In this document: in pieces, positions 33,975-42,777 of the stretch
Layout of the letters: each line of letters opens with the position of its first letter
Numbering within the stretch: the first letter of the stretch is position 1
NCBI RefSeq assembly: GCF_024594815.1
Contig: NZ_JANJOU010000037.1
Span: forward strand, 1-58,958
DNA from: Roseomonas populi
GTDB lineage: Bacteria > Pseudomonadota > Alphaproteobacteria > Acetobacterales > Acetobacteraceae
Length of the DNA stretch: 58,958 nt
Direction: 5' to 3'
Notes under the pieces: model-generated
What the model was told of the DNA's origin: nothing
Databases searched by the model: none
Seen by the model: only the letters and a program-made list of their open reading frames with translations
Translations under genes and position numbers: made by a program

Positions 33975-34722
33975 CGCTCGAGCGTCATGTCCCGGCTACG
34001 ACGTCGGCACGCGCGTCAGCCGCATGATGGCGAAGGACCTGCTGGGCCGGGGCATCCACTTCCCCGGCGTCGTGGGCGCGATCGCCGCCACGGCGGGGGA
34101 GGCCGCATGATGCGGCTCAACGCGGCCACGCTCGCCGCCACGCACGGCCATGCGAGCCTGCTGCCGGTCGCGCCCTACCACCCGGCCTTCTGCGGGTCGG
34201 AGGGGCAGAACCTCTACGCCGGCTGGCCGAACCTATCGGGCCTGCACTTCGCCGCATTGGCGCGCGCGGGCTATGGCGGTTTGCCGGATTTGCTGGAGGC
34301 TCCGAACGGCCTCGCCCAGGCCCTAGGCTGGACGGGGGACAGGGCGTTGCTGATAAAGGGGGTGTGCAGGGCCTCGGGTAGGACTTCGCCATTCTCCAAA
34401 CCTACTTCAAGCCGTATCCTTGCTGCCGCTGGCTGCATGCACAGGTCCGGGGCGTGCTGGACCTGATGGGTCGGCACGGCCTGGATGGGCAGGCCGTCCA
34501 GGGTATCCGGGTCGCCACTCCCGGCTTCGTCGCGATGTACGTTCGGCCTCGGGGCTGGACGCGCTCCTGCTGAAGTTCGGCCCGTTGATGGAGGGTGCCT
34601 GCGGGTCGGGTGCGCGTGAAGCCTGGGCTGACTGGTTCCGCGCGCCTATCCTGCGGGACCGCGATCTCAAGTCACTCTGGCAGCTGTTGGCGCTGCCGCT
34701 GGTTGTGCCCGTCTCGCGGTGA
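33975..34722 (+). pseudogene. MmgE/PrpD family gene, decayed
   Basis: The segment starts YDVGTRVSRMMAKDLLGRG and continues IHFPGVVGAIAATAGEAA before a TGA. It resumes MMRLNAATLAATHGHASLL and LYAGWPNLSGLHFAALARAGYGGLPDLLEAPN, then shifts frame to TYFKPYPCCRWLHAQVRGVLDL with MGRHGLDGQAVQGIRVATPG. The order matches MmgE/PrpD (VGA-GALAA, HPGWAARSGL, KPYPVCRW motifs). A nonsense codon, frameshifts and a missing N-terminal half make it non-functional. It lies just behind the lipase relic, so two dead genes form a graveyard of about 1.4 kb. Confidence 0.7.
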
Positions 34723-34762
34723 CGGCGTGGCAGGCCGCGGCAGCCCCGGGAGCTGGCCGCTG

Positions 34763-35806
34763 TTATCTGCCGTGCCTGAGTGGCGGGATCTGCGTCTCAA
34801 TGCGGTAAAGCCCACCACCAGCGATGGCCGCGATGTAGAGCCAGGTCCGACCGTCTACGACGGCGAGCTCCACATTCGTCGGCTTCTCCGGCGTAGGCAC
34901 GAAGGCAATTTCCCGACCTTCGGACGTGTAAACCCGCACGCCAAATCGTGCTGTCTGCACGGCGGCATAGATGTTCCCGTCCCGATCCAGCCGAATGCCG
35001 TCCGCGCCGCCGCCGCCCTCCCCGTCGAAATCCACAAGGACGCGGCGGTTACCCGGCGTGCCCTCCGGCGACAGGTCGTAGCGGAGGATGTGCATGTCGC
35101 GGTTCCGCCAGGGAACGGAGGCCGGGATGCGCCGGTCCGCGAGGAGGAAGTCGGCCTCCGCCACATAGAGGGCGCGCCCATCCGGGGAAACGGCGATACC
35201 GTTCGGCCGCGACACGTCCGCCAAGACCAGCTGCACCGATCCGTCGGGATCGATGCGGTACACGCCCATGGCAGGTTGCTCGACCGGCTCGTGCCCGAAG
35301 TAGCGTGGGTCGGTGAACCAGATCCGGCCCGCGGCGTCGATGTCGAGGTCGTTCGGCGCGTTGAAGGGCCGGGCGCCGTAGAGCCCGGCGAGGATGGTCG
35401 CCCGGCCGCTCGCCAAGTCGGTGCGGGTCACGATGCGGCTGCCGAAATCCGCCCCGTGCGCGACGACCATGCGGCCTTGCGCGTCGAACCGGATGCCGTT
35501 CGCCATCCCGCTCGGCGAGCGGAAGATGCGTGTCTCGCCCGTGCGAGGATCGTGCCGCCAGATATGGCCGGCGGCCATGCCTGTGCGCCAGGTCTGGGTG
35601 ATGTCGCTGAAGTAGATCGCGCCATCCGGCCCCTGCGCGGGACCCTCCAGGAAAAAGCCCTCGCCGAAAACCTTCTCCAGCCGCGCGCCCGGCACGACGA
35701 TGGGTTCCTCCACGACTGCCGGCGCCTGCGCCGCCGCGCCACGTGCCGAGGCAAGGGCCGTGAGGCCCAGCACGGCGCCCCTGCGCCCGATGGTCCACTT
35801 GCTCAT
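34763..35806 (-). CDS. SMP-30/gluconolactonase-like protein, secreted
   Basis: A 347-residue protein from ATG 35806 (MSKWTIGRRGAVLGLTALASARGAAAQ, a Tat-type leader) behind GGAGGGACG. The six-bladed propeller shows FFLEGPAQGPDGAIYFSD (metal Glu), NAPNDLDIDAAGRIWFTDP (Asn/Asp metal ligands), SRPNGIAVSPDGRALYVAE and GADGIRLDRDGNIYAA. Such enzymes hydrolyse sugar or hydroxy-acid lactones. It follows a Bug gene by 31 bases, suggesting periplasmic lactone opening coupled to capture of the acid. Confidence 0.86.
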   Translation of the reverse strand: MSKWTIGRRGAVLGLTALASARGAAAQAPAVVEEPIVVPGARLEKVFGEGFFLEGPAQGPDGAIYFSDITQTWRTGMAAGHIWRHDPRTGETRIFRSPSGMANGIRFDAQGRMVVAHGADFGSRIVTRTDLASGRATILAGLYGARPFNAPNDLDIDAAGRIWFTDPRYFGHEPVEQPAMGVYRIDPDGSVQLVLADVSRPNGIAVSPDGRALYVAEADFLLADRRIPASVPWRNRDMHILRYDLSPEGTPGNRRVLVDFDGEGGGGADGIRLDRDGNIYAAVQTARFGVRVYTSEGREIAFVPTPEKPTNVELAVVDGRTWLYIAAIAGGGLYRIETQIPPLRHGR

Positions 35807-35837
35807 GACGTCCCTCCGGCCACCGCCCGCGTCGCCC

Positions 35838-36848
35838 TCAGCCGTCAGCCCTGATCCCGAGGCGCTGAATGAGGCCGCCCCAGCGCTCCACCTCGGTGGC
35901 GACGAAGTCCGTGAAAGCGTCGGGACCCATCCAGCCCACGTCGAAGCCGGCACGCTCCAGCGTCGCGCGCGTTGCTGCACCGGCCAGGGCGGTGCGGCAT
36001 GCCTCCGCCACGCGGGTGATGACGGCCGGTGGTGTGGACTGGGGCGCGAAGAGCCCGTTCCAGCCGAAGCTCACAGCGTTCGGCACCCCGGCCTCGCCCA
36101 GCGTCGGTACCTCGGGGATCTGTGCTGCCCGGGTCTCTGCCGTGACGGCGACGCCGCGCAGTCGCCCTTCCGCGATCTGCGGCAGGACAGCGGCGATGGG
36201 ACAGAACATCGCGTCGATCCGCCCCGCCAGCAGGTCGAGCACGGCCTGCGGAAAGCCGCCATAGGGCACATGGACGAGCTGGATGCCGGCGCCGAGCGCG
36301 AACTCCTCCATGGCGAGGTGGCTTGCCGAGCCGGCGCCGATGGAGGCGTAGGAGAGCCCGCCAGGACGACGCCGCGCGGCCTCGGTGAAGGCTGCGACGG
36401 TCGCGACGGAGGTGGAGCCCGAGACGACGAGAACCTGCGGCGTGCGGACCAGTAGCGCGACGGGCCGGAGGTCGTGCAGCGGGTCATAGGCGAGGTTCGG
36501 CACCATCGCCTTTGCCGTGGCAATTGAGGAGTTATTGCCGATGCCAAAGCTGTGCCCGTCCGTCGCACGCGCGGTCGCCTCGGCCCCGACACGGCCCGCG
36601 GCGCCCGGCCGGTTCTCAACCACCACGGCCAGGGCCTGGGCCTGCCCGGGCTGGCCGAGCGACGCGGAGAGGTGGGGCGCCAGAGCTCGGGCGAGCGTGT
36701 CCGGCGTGGTACCGGGCGGGAACGGGACGATCAGGCGCAAGGGCCGCACGGGCCAGGCCGGCTGCGCCAGCGCGGGCTCCGCGGCCGCAGCGAAGGAGGC
36801 GGCGAGCAGCATGCGACGCGAGAGGGTCTGAGGGCTTCGGGGCATCAT
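35838..36848 (-). CDS. TTT (Bug) solute-binding protein
   Basis: A 336-residue receptor. ATG 36848 lies 9 bases after GGAGG, whereas the further upstream ATG abuts that GGAGG and cannot use it. Leader SRRMLLAASFAAAAEPALAQ precedes RLIVPFPPGTTPDTLARALAPHL, VVVENRPGAAGRVGAEATARA, HVPYGGFPQAVLDLLAGRIDA and PTLGEAGVPNAVSFGW. The loop LGQPGQAQALAVVVEN is about five residues longer than in the siblings. It is divergent from the LysR gene and leads the pair with the SMP-30 lactonase. Confidence 0.88.
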   Translation of the reverse strand: MMPRSPQTLSRRMLLAASFAAAAEPALAQPAWPVRPLRLIVPFPPGTTPDTLARALAPHLSASLGQPGQAQALAVVVENRPGAAGRVGAEATARATDGHSFGIGNNSSIATAKAMVPNLAYDPLHDLRPVALLVRTPQVLVVSGSTSVATVAAFTEAARRRPGGLSYASIGAGSASHLAMEEFALGAGIQLVHVPYGGFPQAVLDLLAGRIDAMFCPIAAVLPQIAEGRLRGVAVTAETRAAQIPEVPTLGEAGVPNAVSFGWNGLFAPQSTPPAVITRVAEACRTALAGAATRATLERAGFDVGWMGPDAFTDFVATEVERWGGLIQRLGIRADG

Positions 36849-36942
36849 CGGGCACATCCTCCAGGCCGGCCGCGCCGGTACTTTTCTTTCCCCCAGGATG
36901 GCGGCCCGGCCCTGCCTCCTCCAATCGGGTTTCCGGACTAAC

Positions 36943-36955
36943 CTATAAGCGGATA
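36943..36955. promoter_or_regulatory. CTATAAGC-type motif upstream of lysR
   Basis: CTATAAGCGGATA lies 15 bases before the LysR start and within the divergent promoter of the Bug/SMP-30 pair. A near-identical copy (12 of 13 bases) in opposite orientation follows the LysR stop at 37874-37886, ahead of the FAD gene. It is a candidate LysR-family binding half-site. Confidence 0.4.
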
Positions 36956-36970
36956 CGATGGGGGCGGGCC

Positions 36971-37873
36971 ATGCGGACAGGCGTCACCGAGCGGCAGCTC
37001 GCGGTGTTCCGGGCGGTGATGATCGCGGGCACGGTCAGCGCCGCGGCAAAGCAGCTCCACCTCTCGCAGCCCGCGGTGACGGGGATCATCCGGCGGCTGG
37101 AAGACCTTCTCGGCCTGCCACTTTTCGAGCGGGCGGGCGGACGCCTGGTGCCGACCGTCGAGGCGGGGCGCATCTTCGCCGAACTCCAGATCGCGCATGA
37201 GGGCTTCGCACGGCTGATGGCCAATATCCGCGGCATCGCCGAGGGGCGCAGCGCGACCTTCCGTTTCGGCGCCTCCGCCAGCGTCGGCCGTGACCTGGTG
37301 CCGCGCGCCCTCGTGGCCGTGCTCTCCAGGCATCCGGACCTGCGCGTGGAGTGCGACCAGCCCTCGCGCGACCGCACGGCCGACTACCTGCTGCTGGGTG
37401 AGGGCGAGTGCGTGCTCACCCTCGCCGCCGTGGCCGATCCCGGCATCGGCACCCGGCATCTCGGGGACGGGAGGCTCGTTCTCGTCGTCCCGGCCGGTCA
37501 CCCCCTGGCGGTAGGCGGGCCCGTGGGGCCGGCGGAGCTTCAGGGCTACCCGCTCATCTCCTTCCCGCCCGGTCCGGTGCATGGCGCCCATATCGACAGG
37601 CTTTTCACGGAGGCGGGGCTGGAGCGGCGGACGCAAATCCAGGTCCGCTCAACCGACGCGGCCCTCGCCCTCACCGCCCGCGGTCTCGGCATCGCGCTAC
37701 TCGACAGCTTCAGCGCCAGGGGCTGCGAGCCCCTCGGGCTGCGCGCTCTTCCCGTGAAGGGCAGCCCGACCGTGCCGCTACTGCTGCACTGGTGCCGGCA
37801 CCGCCCGAAGTCGCGCTTGGCGCAGGAGTTCGGGGATGCCGCGGCCGCCCTGATCGATCTCGCCACCGCATAG
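36971..37873 (+). CDS. LysR-family transcriptional regulator
   Basis: A 300-residue protein starting MRTGVTERQLAVFRAVMIAG. The winged HTH spans TVSAAAKQLHLSQPAVTGIIRRLED, the standard LysR recognition helix. The C-terminal co-inducer domain is complete (RTADYLLLGEGECVLTLAAV, VRSTDAALALTARGLGIALLD). It is divergent from a Bug/lactonase pair and upstream of an FAD oxidoreductase on the same strand, and it probably controls both in response to a lactone or acid. Confidence 0.92.
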   Translation: MRTGVTERQLAVFRAVMIAGTVSAAAKQLHLSQPAVTGIIRRLEDLLGLPLFERAGGRLVPTVEAGRIFAELQIAHEGFARLMANIRGIAEGRSATFRFGASASVGRDLVPRALVAVLSRHPDLRVECDQPSRDRTADYLLLGEGECVLTLAAVADPGIGTRHLGDGRLVLVVPAGHPLAVGGPVGPAELQGYPLISFPPGPVHGAHIDRLFTEAGLERRTQIQVRSTDAALALTARGLGIALLDSFSARGCEPLGLRALPVKGSPTVPLLLHWCRHRPKSRLAQEFGDAAAALIDLATA

Positions 37874-37886
37874 GATCGGCTTATAG
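37874..37886. promoter_or_regulatory. Inverted copy of the CTATAAGC motif before the FAD gene
   Basis: On the minus strand this reads CTATAAGCCGATC, matching CTATAAGCGGATA at 36943-36955 in 11-12 of 13 positions. It begins directly after the LysR stop codon and lies 82 bases before the FAD oxidoreductase start, in a position suited to control that gene. Confidence 0.38.
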
Positions 37887-37967
37887 AGGGCACAGCACTC
37901 CCGATTGGCCCATGCCGGTTCGAGAGGGCAGCTTCCGCCCTGCCGGGAGGGACAGGGCTTGGGCGAG

Positions 37968-39194
37968 ATGTACGATGTGGTCGTCGCGGGCGGCGGCGCG
38001 GCGGGGATCGGCGCCGCGCTCGGCGCGGCGGCGGCCGGGGCGCGGGTGCTGCTGCTGGAGCGCTACGGCTTCCTGGGCGGCGCGGCGACTAATGCGGGCG
38101 TCCTCACCTATTGCGGCCTCTACCAGGCCGGCGAGACGCCGCGGCGCGCCGTGGGCGGCGCGGCAGACCGGCTGCTCGCCGGCCTGGCCGCGCTCGGCGG
38201 CGAAGTGGCCCCCATCCGCTCCCGCAGCGGCAACTGGATCGTCCCCTTCGATCCTGAGGCGCTGAAGCACGCGGCCGATCAGGCGGTCGTGGAGGCCGGC
38301 GTGGAGTGCCGCCTGCACGCGCTGGTGACGGGCGCGGCACGGGCGGGCGCGTCGCTCGAAGCCCTGCGCGTGACCGACCATGCCGGCACGGCAGGGATCG
38401 CCGCACGCGCCTTCGTAGACGCGAGCGGCGAGGCGACGCTCGCGGTGCTAGCCGGTGTGCCGCGGGTGGTTCCGCAGCCGGATGGCCAGGTGCAGCCGGG
38501 CTCCGCAACGATGCGGGTCGGCGGGCTGCCGCCGGATGCGATGCCCGGCCGAGAGGTGCTCGCCCGCGTCGCGGCGCGCGCGAACGCGATGCTGCACGGC
38601 ACCCCGGTGCGGCCCGATGGTGGCGTCTTCATGCCGATGCTGGGTGCAGGCGAGGCTTGGTGGATGTGCGTGGACCTGCCGACGGATGGCCTCACGGCCG
38701 AAAGCCTCACCCTGGCCGAGACGGCCGCGCGCCGCGCCGCCTGGGCGGTGGTCGCGGCCCTGCGGGAGGAGCCAGGCTTGGGCGGCGCCCACCTCCTCTC
38801 CACCGGTCCGCAGTTCGGCGTGCGGGAGACCCGGCGCTGCGCTGCGCGCGCGGAGGTGACGGGCGCGGCGGTGGCCGAAGGGCGGCGCGACCCGGCCGGC
38901 GTGGCGCGGGGCGCCTGGCCGATGGAGGTGCACGAGGCGCCGGGCCGGGCCTCCTACACGCCGGTCGGCGGGAAAGGTTTCTACGACATCCCGCTCGACA
39001 CGCTTCGGGCACAGGGTGCGGACAACCTTTGGTACGCAGGCCGCGTCGCCGGGGCCGACCGCGCCGCCTACGGCTCCACCCGCGTGATGGGCACAGCCTT
39101 CGCGACCGGGCAGGCGGCGGGCGTCGCCGCGGCGCTCGGGGGAGACGCCGCCACGGCGCGGGCGGAATTGCTGCGCCAGGGGGCGATCCTCTGA
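37968..39194 (+). CDS. FAD-dependent oxidoreductase (FAD_oxidored family)
   Basis: A 408-residue protein starting MYDVVVAGGGAAGIGAALGAAAAGARVLLLER, the N-terminal FAD Rossmann motif with its acidic end. FLGGAATNAGVLTYCGLY is typical of the PF12831-type family, and NLWYAGRVAGADRAAYGSTRVMGTAFATGQAAG closes the FAD site, with WYAGR and GQAAG recognisable. An alternative TTG start at 37959 sits at better distance from GGGAGGGACAGGG. The substrate is unknown. It is placed under the LysR regulator and ends 16 bases before the convergent Bug gene. Confidence 0.82.
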   Translation: MYDVVVAGGGAAGIGAALGAAAAGARVLLLERYGFLGGAATNAGVLTYCGLYQAGETPRRAVGGAADRLLAGLAALGGEVAPIRSRSGNWIVPFDPEALKHAADQAVVEAGVECRLHALVTGAARAGASLEALRVTDHAGTAGIAARAFVDASGEATLAVLAGVPRVVPQPDGQVQPGSATMRVGGLPPDAMPGREVLARVAARANAMLHGTPVRPDGGVFMPMLGAGEAWWMCVDLPTDGLTAESLTLAETAARRAAWAVVAALREEPGLGGAHLLSTGPQFGVRETRRCAARAEVTGAAVAEGRRDPAGVARGAWPMEVHEAPGRASYTPVGGKGFYDIPLDTLRAQGADNLWYAGRVAGADRAAYGSTRVMGTAFATGQAAGVAAALGGDAATARAELLRQGAIL

Positions 39195-39210
39195 CCCGCC
39201 CCCGGGCTCC

Positions 39211-40185
39211 TCATTGGACGCTGATGCCGCGGGCCCGGATCAACTGGCCCCAGCGGGAGACCTCCCCGCGCAGATAGTCCGGCCACTCCCCACCGGGGCG
39301 GATGTTCGGCTCCACGCCCAGGGCGACGAGCCGCTCCCTCACCTCTGGCGCTGCCATCGCCGCCGCCATCCCGGCCCTTAGGCGGTCCAGCACCGCGTCT
39401 GGCGTGCCGGCCGGTGCCAGCAGAGCAAGGTCCTCGCTCACTTGCACGCCCGGCAGTCCCGCCTCGGCGAAGCTGGCGACTTCGGGCGCGAGGGCGACGC
39501 GGCGCAGGGAGGCGACGGCCAGCGCCCGCACCTCACCCGAAGCGATGAAGCCCATTACGGCGGAACTCGGCAGCACGGTCATGCTCGCCTCCCCGCTCAT
39601 CACGGCCTGCACCGCCGGCGCGGCGCCGCGATAACCTACATCGTTCGCGCGGATGCCGGCCTCTTGGAAGAAGAGCTCCGCTGCCAGATGGGCCGAGGAG
39701 CCAGTCCCGGCATTCGCGAAGTTCTCCCGGCCGGGAGCACGGCGCGCCAGGTCCACGTACTCAGCCAGGGTGCGGGCTGGGTGGTCGCGGCTGACCAGCA
39801 GGAACATCGGCATGGAACCGATCAGCCCGACAGCGGCGAAGGCACGCTCGTTGTCGTAGGGGACCGGCAGGAGGTTCGGTGCCATGGCGAAGGCGCTGAT
39901 GGTGGTGAGCAGCAGCGTGTAGCCGTCAGGTCGGGCGCGGGCGACAGCGGCGGCCCCGATCGTGCCGCTGGCCCCGAAGCGGTTGTCCACCGCGAAAGGG
40001 CGGCCGAGTTCCGTCCCGAGGCGCTGCAGCACAAGCCGCGCGAAGGCGTCCGTGGAGCCGCCTGCCCCGAAGGGAACGATCACGGTCACCGGACGCGCCG
40101 GGTAATCCCCCTGGGCCTGCCCTGCCGCCGGAACGGAAGCGGCGGCTGTGGCCAGTCCGGCTAGCCATCCACGCCTGTCGATCAT
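39211..40185 (-). CDS. TTT (Bug) solute-binding protein
   Basis: A 324-residue receptor from ATG 40185 (MIDRRGWLAGLATAAASVPAAGQAQ). It has VIVPFGAGGSTDAFARLVLQ, FAVDNRFGASGTIGAAAVA, DVGYRGAAPAVQAVMSGEASM and ASFAEAGLPGVQVSEDL. It is the last gene of the six-gene hydroxyquinol-type operon, 43 bases after the TIM-barrel gene. The frame remains open upstream to 40740, but that part only shadows the TIM-barrel gene. Confidence 0.88.
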   Translation of the reverse strand: MIDRRGWLAGLATAAASVPAAGQAQGDYPARPVTVIVPFGAGGSTDAFARLVLQRLGTELGRPFAVDNRFGASGTIGAAAVARARPDGYTLLLTTISAFAMAPNLLPVPYDNERAFAAVGLIGSMPMFLLVSRDHPARTLAEYVDLARRAPGRENFANAGTGSSAHLAAELFFQEAGIRANDVGYRGAAPAVQAVMSGEASMTVLPSSAVMGFIASGEVRALAVASLRRVALAPEVASFAEAGLPGVQVSEDLALLAPAGTPDAVLDRLRAGMAAAMAAPEVRERLVALGVEPNIRPGGEWPDYLRGEVSRWGQLIRARGISVQ

Positions 40186-40228
40186 GTGCCTAGACCTTTC
40201 CTCTGTTCCGTGTGCCGGCCGCGGCCGG

Positions 40229-41059
40229 CTACGTCTCCGTCCCCGCACCGTCGTTGCGGTGCAGGAGGCCGCGCGCGGCCTGCGCCGCCAGCCGCGCTCT
40301 CTCCTCGGGGGGCAGGGCCGCGTTCCGGACGGCGTTCGGCGCCTCCACTGCCATCGGCGTGCCGGGCGGAAAGACGGTGACGAAGGCGTCCAGCCACAAC
40401 CCGCCCTCCCCCGGAAGGAGACGGCCGCCACGTGCCTCGTCGCGCAGCCCGTCCGGCGGAGGAGAGGCGGCCGGGGCGTCGCAGAGATGCGCGTAGCTGA
40501 AGAGGCCGGCGTCGTGGCGCGCCAGGTCGGACGGATGCCCGCCGGAGCGGCTGAGATGGAGCGCATCGACGAGGATTCCGGCATCCCTCGGCCGCACCGC
40601 CGCAAGCAGGTCGGCGGCGTCCTCCAACCCACGCAGGGCGCTGTAGGGAATGAATTCCAGCATGATGCGCAGCCCGCGCTCGGCCGCCTCCTCGCAAAGG
40701 CACGCGAAATTTGCCGCCAGCCGGCCCCGGTCCGGATCATTGCCGACCGCCAGCACGTGCCGCGCGCCGAGCTCGACCGCGACGTCGAGGGCCGGCCGCC
40801 AACTCAGGACATCGGTCTCGGGGAAGAGCCAGAAGGCCTCGACGTCGAGGATACTGATCCCTGTATCGCGCATCGCCGCCCGGATCTCGCGCTGGAGCGG
40901 TGCGTCGCCGACGACCGGCACGATCCGGTCGGTGGGAAAGGGCGGCACGATCCGCAACCCGACGGCGTCGAAGCCGGCTGCCGCGCCGATCCGCACCAGC
41001 GCCGCGGGATCGGCGTCCATGACGGTGAAGTGGGCGAGTGAGAGAAGGCGGTCGCTCAT
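40229..41059 (-). CDS. Sugar phosphate isomerase/epimerase-type TIM-barrel protein
   Basis: A 276-residue AP-endonuclease-2-like TIM barrel from ATG 41059, overlapping the previous stop by 4 bases. Ligand positions include AVGLRIVPPFP, LDVEAFWLFPE, LRIMLEFIPYSALRG (metal Glu), GILVDALHLSRSGGHPSDL (Asp/His) and SYAHLCDAPA. Related enzymes include IolE-type dehydratases and 3-dehydroshikimate dehydratase. Next to a shikimate-dehydrogenase-like gene and an aromatic-ring dioxygenase, a dehydratase that aromatises a cyclohexane acid is an attractive but unproven role. Confidence 0.75.
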   Translation of the reverse strand: MSDRLLSLAHFTVMDADPAALVRIGAAAGFDAVGLRIVPPFPTDRIVPVVGDAPLQREIRAAMRDTGISILDVEAFWLFPETDVLSWRPALDVAVELGARHVLAVGNDPDRGRLAANFACLCEEAAERGLRIMLEFIPYSALRGLEDAADLLAAVRPRDAGILVDALHLSRSGGHPSDLARHDAGLFSYAHLCDAPAASPPPDGLRDEARGGRLLPGEGGLWLDAFVTVFPPGTPMAVEAPNAVRNAALPPEERARLAAQAARGLLHRNDGAGTET

Positions 41060-41886
41060 GCTCCAGTCACCCGCGCCACGGCCTGGGGCCCGTATTCCCC
41101 GGATGGCAGGCCGAAGAACTCCGCCATGGCCGGCAGTTGCTCCTCCATTAGCACCGTGCCCGCCTGGGCGAAGCACCCGGCCTCCTGAGCGAGCGTGACG
41201 AGGCGTGAGGCCGTGTGGCCCATCACCACGTCACCCACGATGGTGCCGGGCACGAGTTGCGCGGTGTCGAAGGGCAGCGGGTCCTCCGCGTGCAAGCCAA
41301 GCGGCGTCGCATTCACCAGCAGGTCGAAGCCCCGCGCCGCGGGGTCCACGACGCCGGTCTCGATACCGGCTCCTTCCAGTTTCCGGGCCAGCGCCGCGGC
41401 CCGCGCCGGATCCTGGTCGGCGATGCCGATCGCAGCGACGCCGGCCCCGGCGAGGGAGGACGCGATCGCCGCGCCGACGCCGCCGGCGCCGAGGATGAGC
41501 GCGCGCCGCCCTTCCGGCGGTTGGCCGGCGCGGCGCAGGCCGCGCACGAAGCCCTCGCCGTCCAGCATGTCGCCGGTCCAGCTTCCATCCTCCTCGGGCC
41601 TGAGCACGTTGACGGCGCCGACGCGCGCGGCGCGCGGCAGGAGCCGTGCCGCCAACACCGATGCGGCCGGCTTGTGCGGCACGGTCACGATGAGACCGAT
41701 CAGGTTGCGAATACCGCGCATCGCCGTGACCAAGCCGGCGAGGTCCGCGGGTGCGACATGGACGGGCAGGCAGGCCGCGTTCACGCCATTGACCTGGAAC
41801 AGCCCGTTCCAGACCAGCGGCGCGCGTACCTGCCGCACGGGATCGCCGAGGATCGGCAGGAGACGTGTCTCTCCGTTCATCGCCAT
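41056..41886 (-). CDS. Shikimate/quinate dehydrogenase-like protein
   Basis: A 276-residue AroE-fold protein from ATG 41886, which shares its A with the preceding stop (TGATG). The catalytic Lys is Lys72 in LIVTVPHKPAA and Asp109 lies in GDMLDGEGFVRGL. The NAD(P) loop is LILGAGGVGAAIASSLAGAG. The N-terminal shikimate-binding serines (SxS) are replaced: GDPVRQVRAPLVWNGLF. It is therefore unlikely to be the biosynthetic AroE and more likely a catabolic dehydrogenase for a related cyclitol or hydroxy acid. Confidence 0.8.
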   Translation of the reverse strand: MAMNGETRLLPILGDPVRQVRAPLVWNGLFQVNGVNAACLPVHVAPADLAGLVTAMRGIRNLIGLIVTVPHKPAASVLAARLLPRAARVGAVNVLRPEEDGSWTGDMLDGEGFVRGLRRAGQPPEGRRALILGAGGVGAAIASSLAGAGVAAIGIADQDPARAAALARKLEGAGIETGVVDPAARGFDLLVNATPLGLHAEDPLPFDTAQLVPGTIVGDVVMGHTASRLVTLAQEAGCFAQAGTVLMEEQLPAMAEFFGLPSGEYGPQAVARVTGA

Positions 41887-42766
41887 CAGACGCCTTCCAG
41901 GTGTAGGGACGGGGCGAGGGTGAAGTCGTAGCGGAGCAGGGCGCAGGCGGTGTCGGCCCGGTGCCCGCCCGGCGTCGTGCCGGGCTCCTGGTGCTCCAGC
42001 GCGCGGATCAGCCCGCCCTTCACGCCGAAGACCACGTCGGAATCGAGGTAGGGATCGCCCGCCAGGAAGACATGCGTGACGAGGGTTTCGCAGCCCGGCG
42101 CGCCGATCATGAAATGCACATGGGCCGGGCGATAGGGGTGGCGGCCTGGGCTTCCAGCATCCCGCCCACGGGGCCGTCATGCGGGATAGGGTAGAAAGAG
42201 GGGACGATGCTGCGGAACCAGAAGCGCCCCTCGGCATCGGTGCGGAAGCGCGCGCGCATGTTCAACGCCGGCATCTCGCCACCGAGCTGCACGTCGTAGG
42301 AGCCCTCCGCGTCAGAATGCCAGGTGTCCACCCAGGCGCCGGCCAGAGGCGCGCCGTCGGCGCGGCGCACGGTGCCCTCGACGATCATCCTCTCGCCCGG
42401 GCGGCCACCGGAGATATCGTCGGCGGGGTCGTGCTCCGGCACGCCCTCCAAGTAGAAGGGGCCGAGCACCGTTGTCTCGGTCGCGTTACTGGGAAGCGGA
42501 TGGTTGATGGCGTCCACCAGCATGAAGGCGCCGAGCGTGTCGGAGAGGAGGATGAACTCCTGCCGGGTCTCCGTGCAGGTCTGACCTGTCCGGGTGAGGA
42601 ACGCGATGCCCTCGGCCCATTCGGCCTGGGTGGGCCGCGCCTCCCGCAGGAAGGTGTGGAGATGGCGCACCAGCGCCGTGCTCACCACCCATGCGCGCGG
42701 GGAGAGAGCATCCGCAAGGCGGGCAAGGACCGCGTCGGTGATCCTGCTCTCGGTGGCGTTCCGCAT
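41886..42766 (-). pseudogene. Hydroxyquinol/catechol 1,2-dioxygenase-type intradiol dioxygenase, frameshifted
   Basis: The first frame (42766 down to 42107) encodes the N-terminal helical domain and ATETTVLGPFYLEGVPEHDPADDISGG, then WVDTWHSDAEGSYDVQ and IVPSFYPIPHDGPVGGMLEA. It then reads nonsense (QAATPIARPM) to a stop. The neighbouring frame continues RHPYRPAHVHFMIGAPG and VTHVFLAGDPYLDSDVVFGVK to 41886. One base appears to be lost near 42145. The break falls between the Tyr ligand region and the two His ligands of the non-haem Fe(III), so an untreated product would be inactive. The joined length, about 293 residues, is normal. It could be a recent mutation or a sequencing error. Confidence 0.85.
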
Positions 42767-42777
42767 GGCTGTCCTTC

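Noticed and set aside
41056-41886. Biosynthetic shikimate dehydrogenase AroE
   Set aside because: The shikimate-contacting serines are replaced (VRAP) and the gene is inside a catabolic operon.
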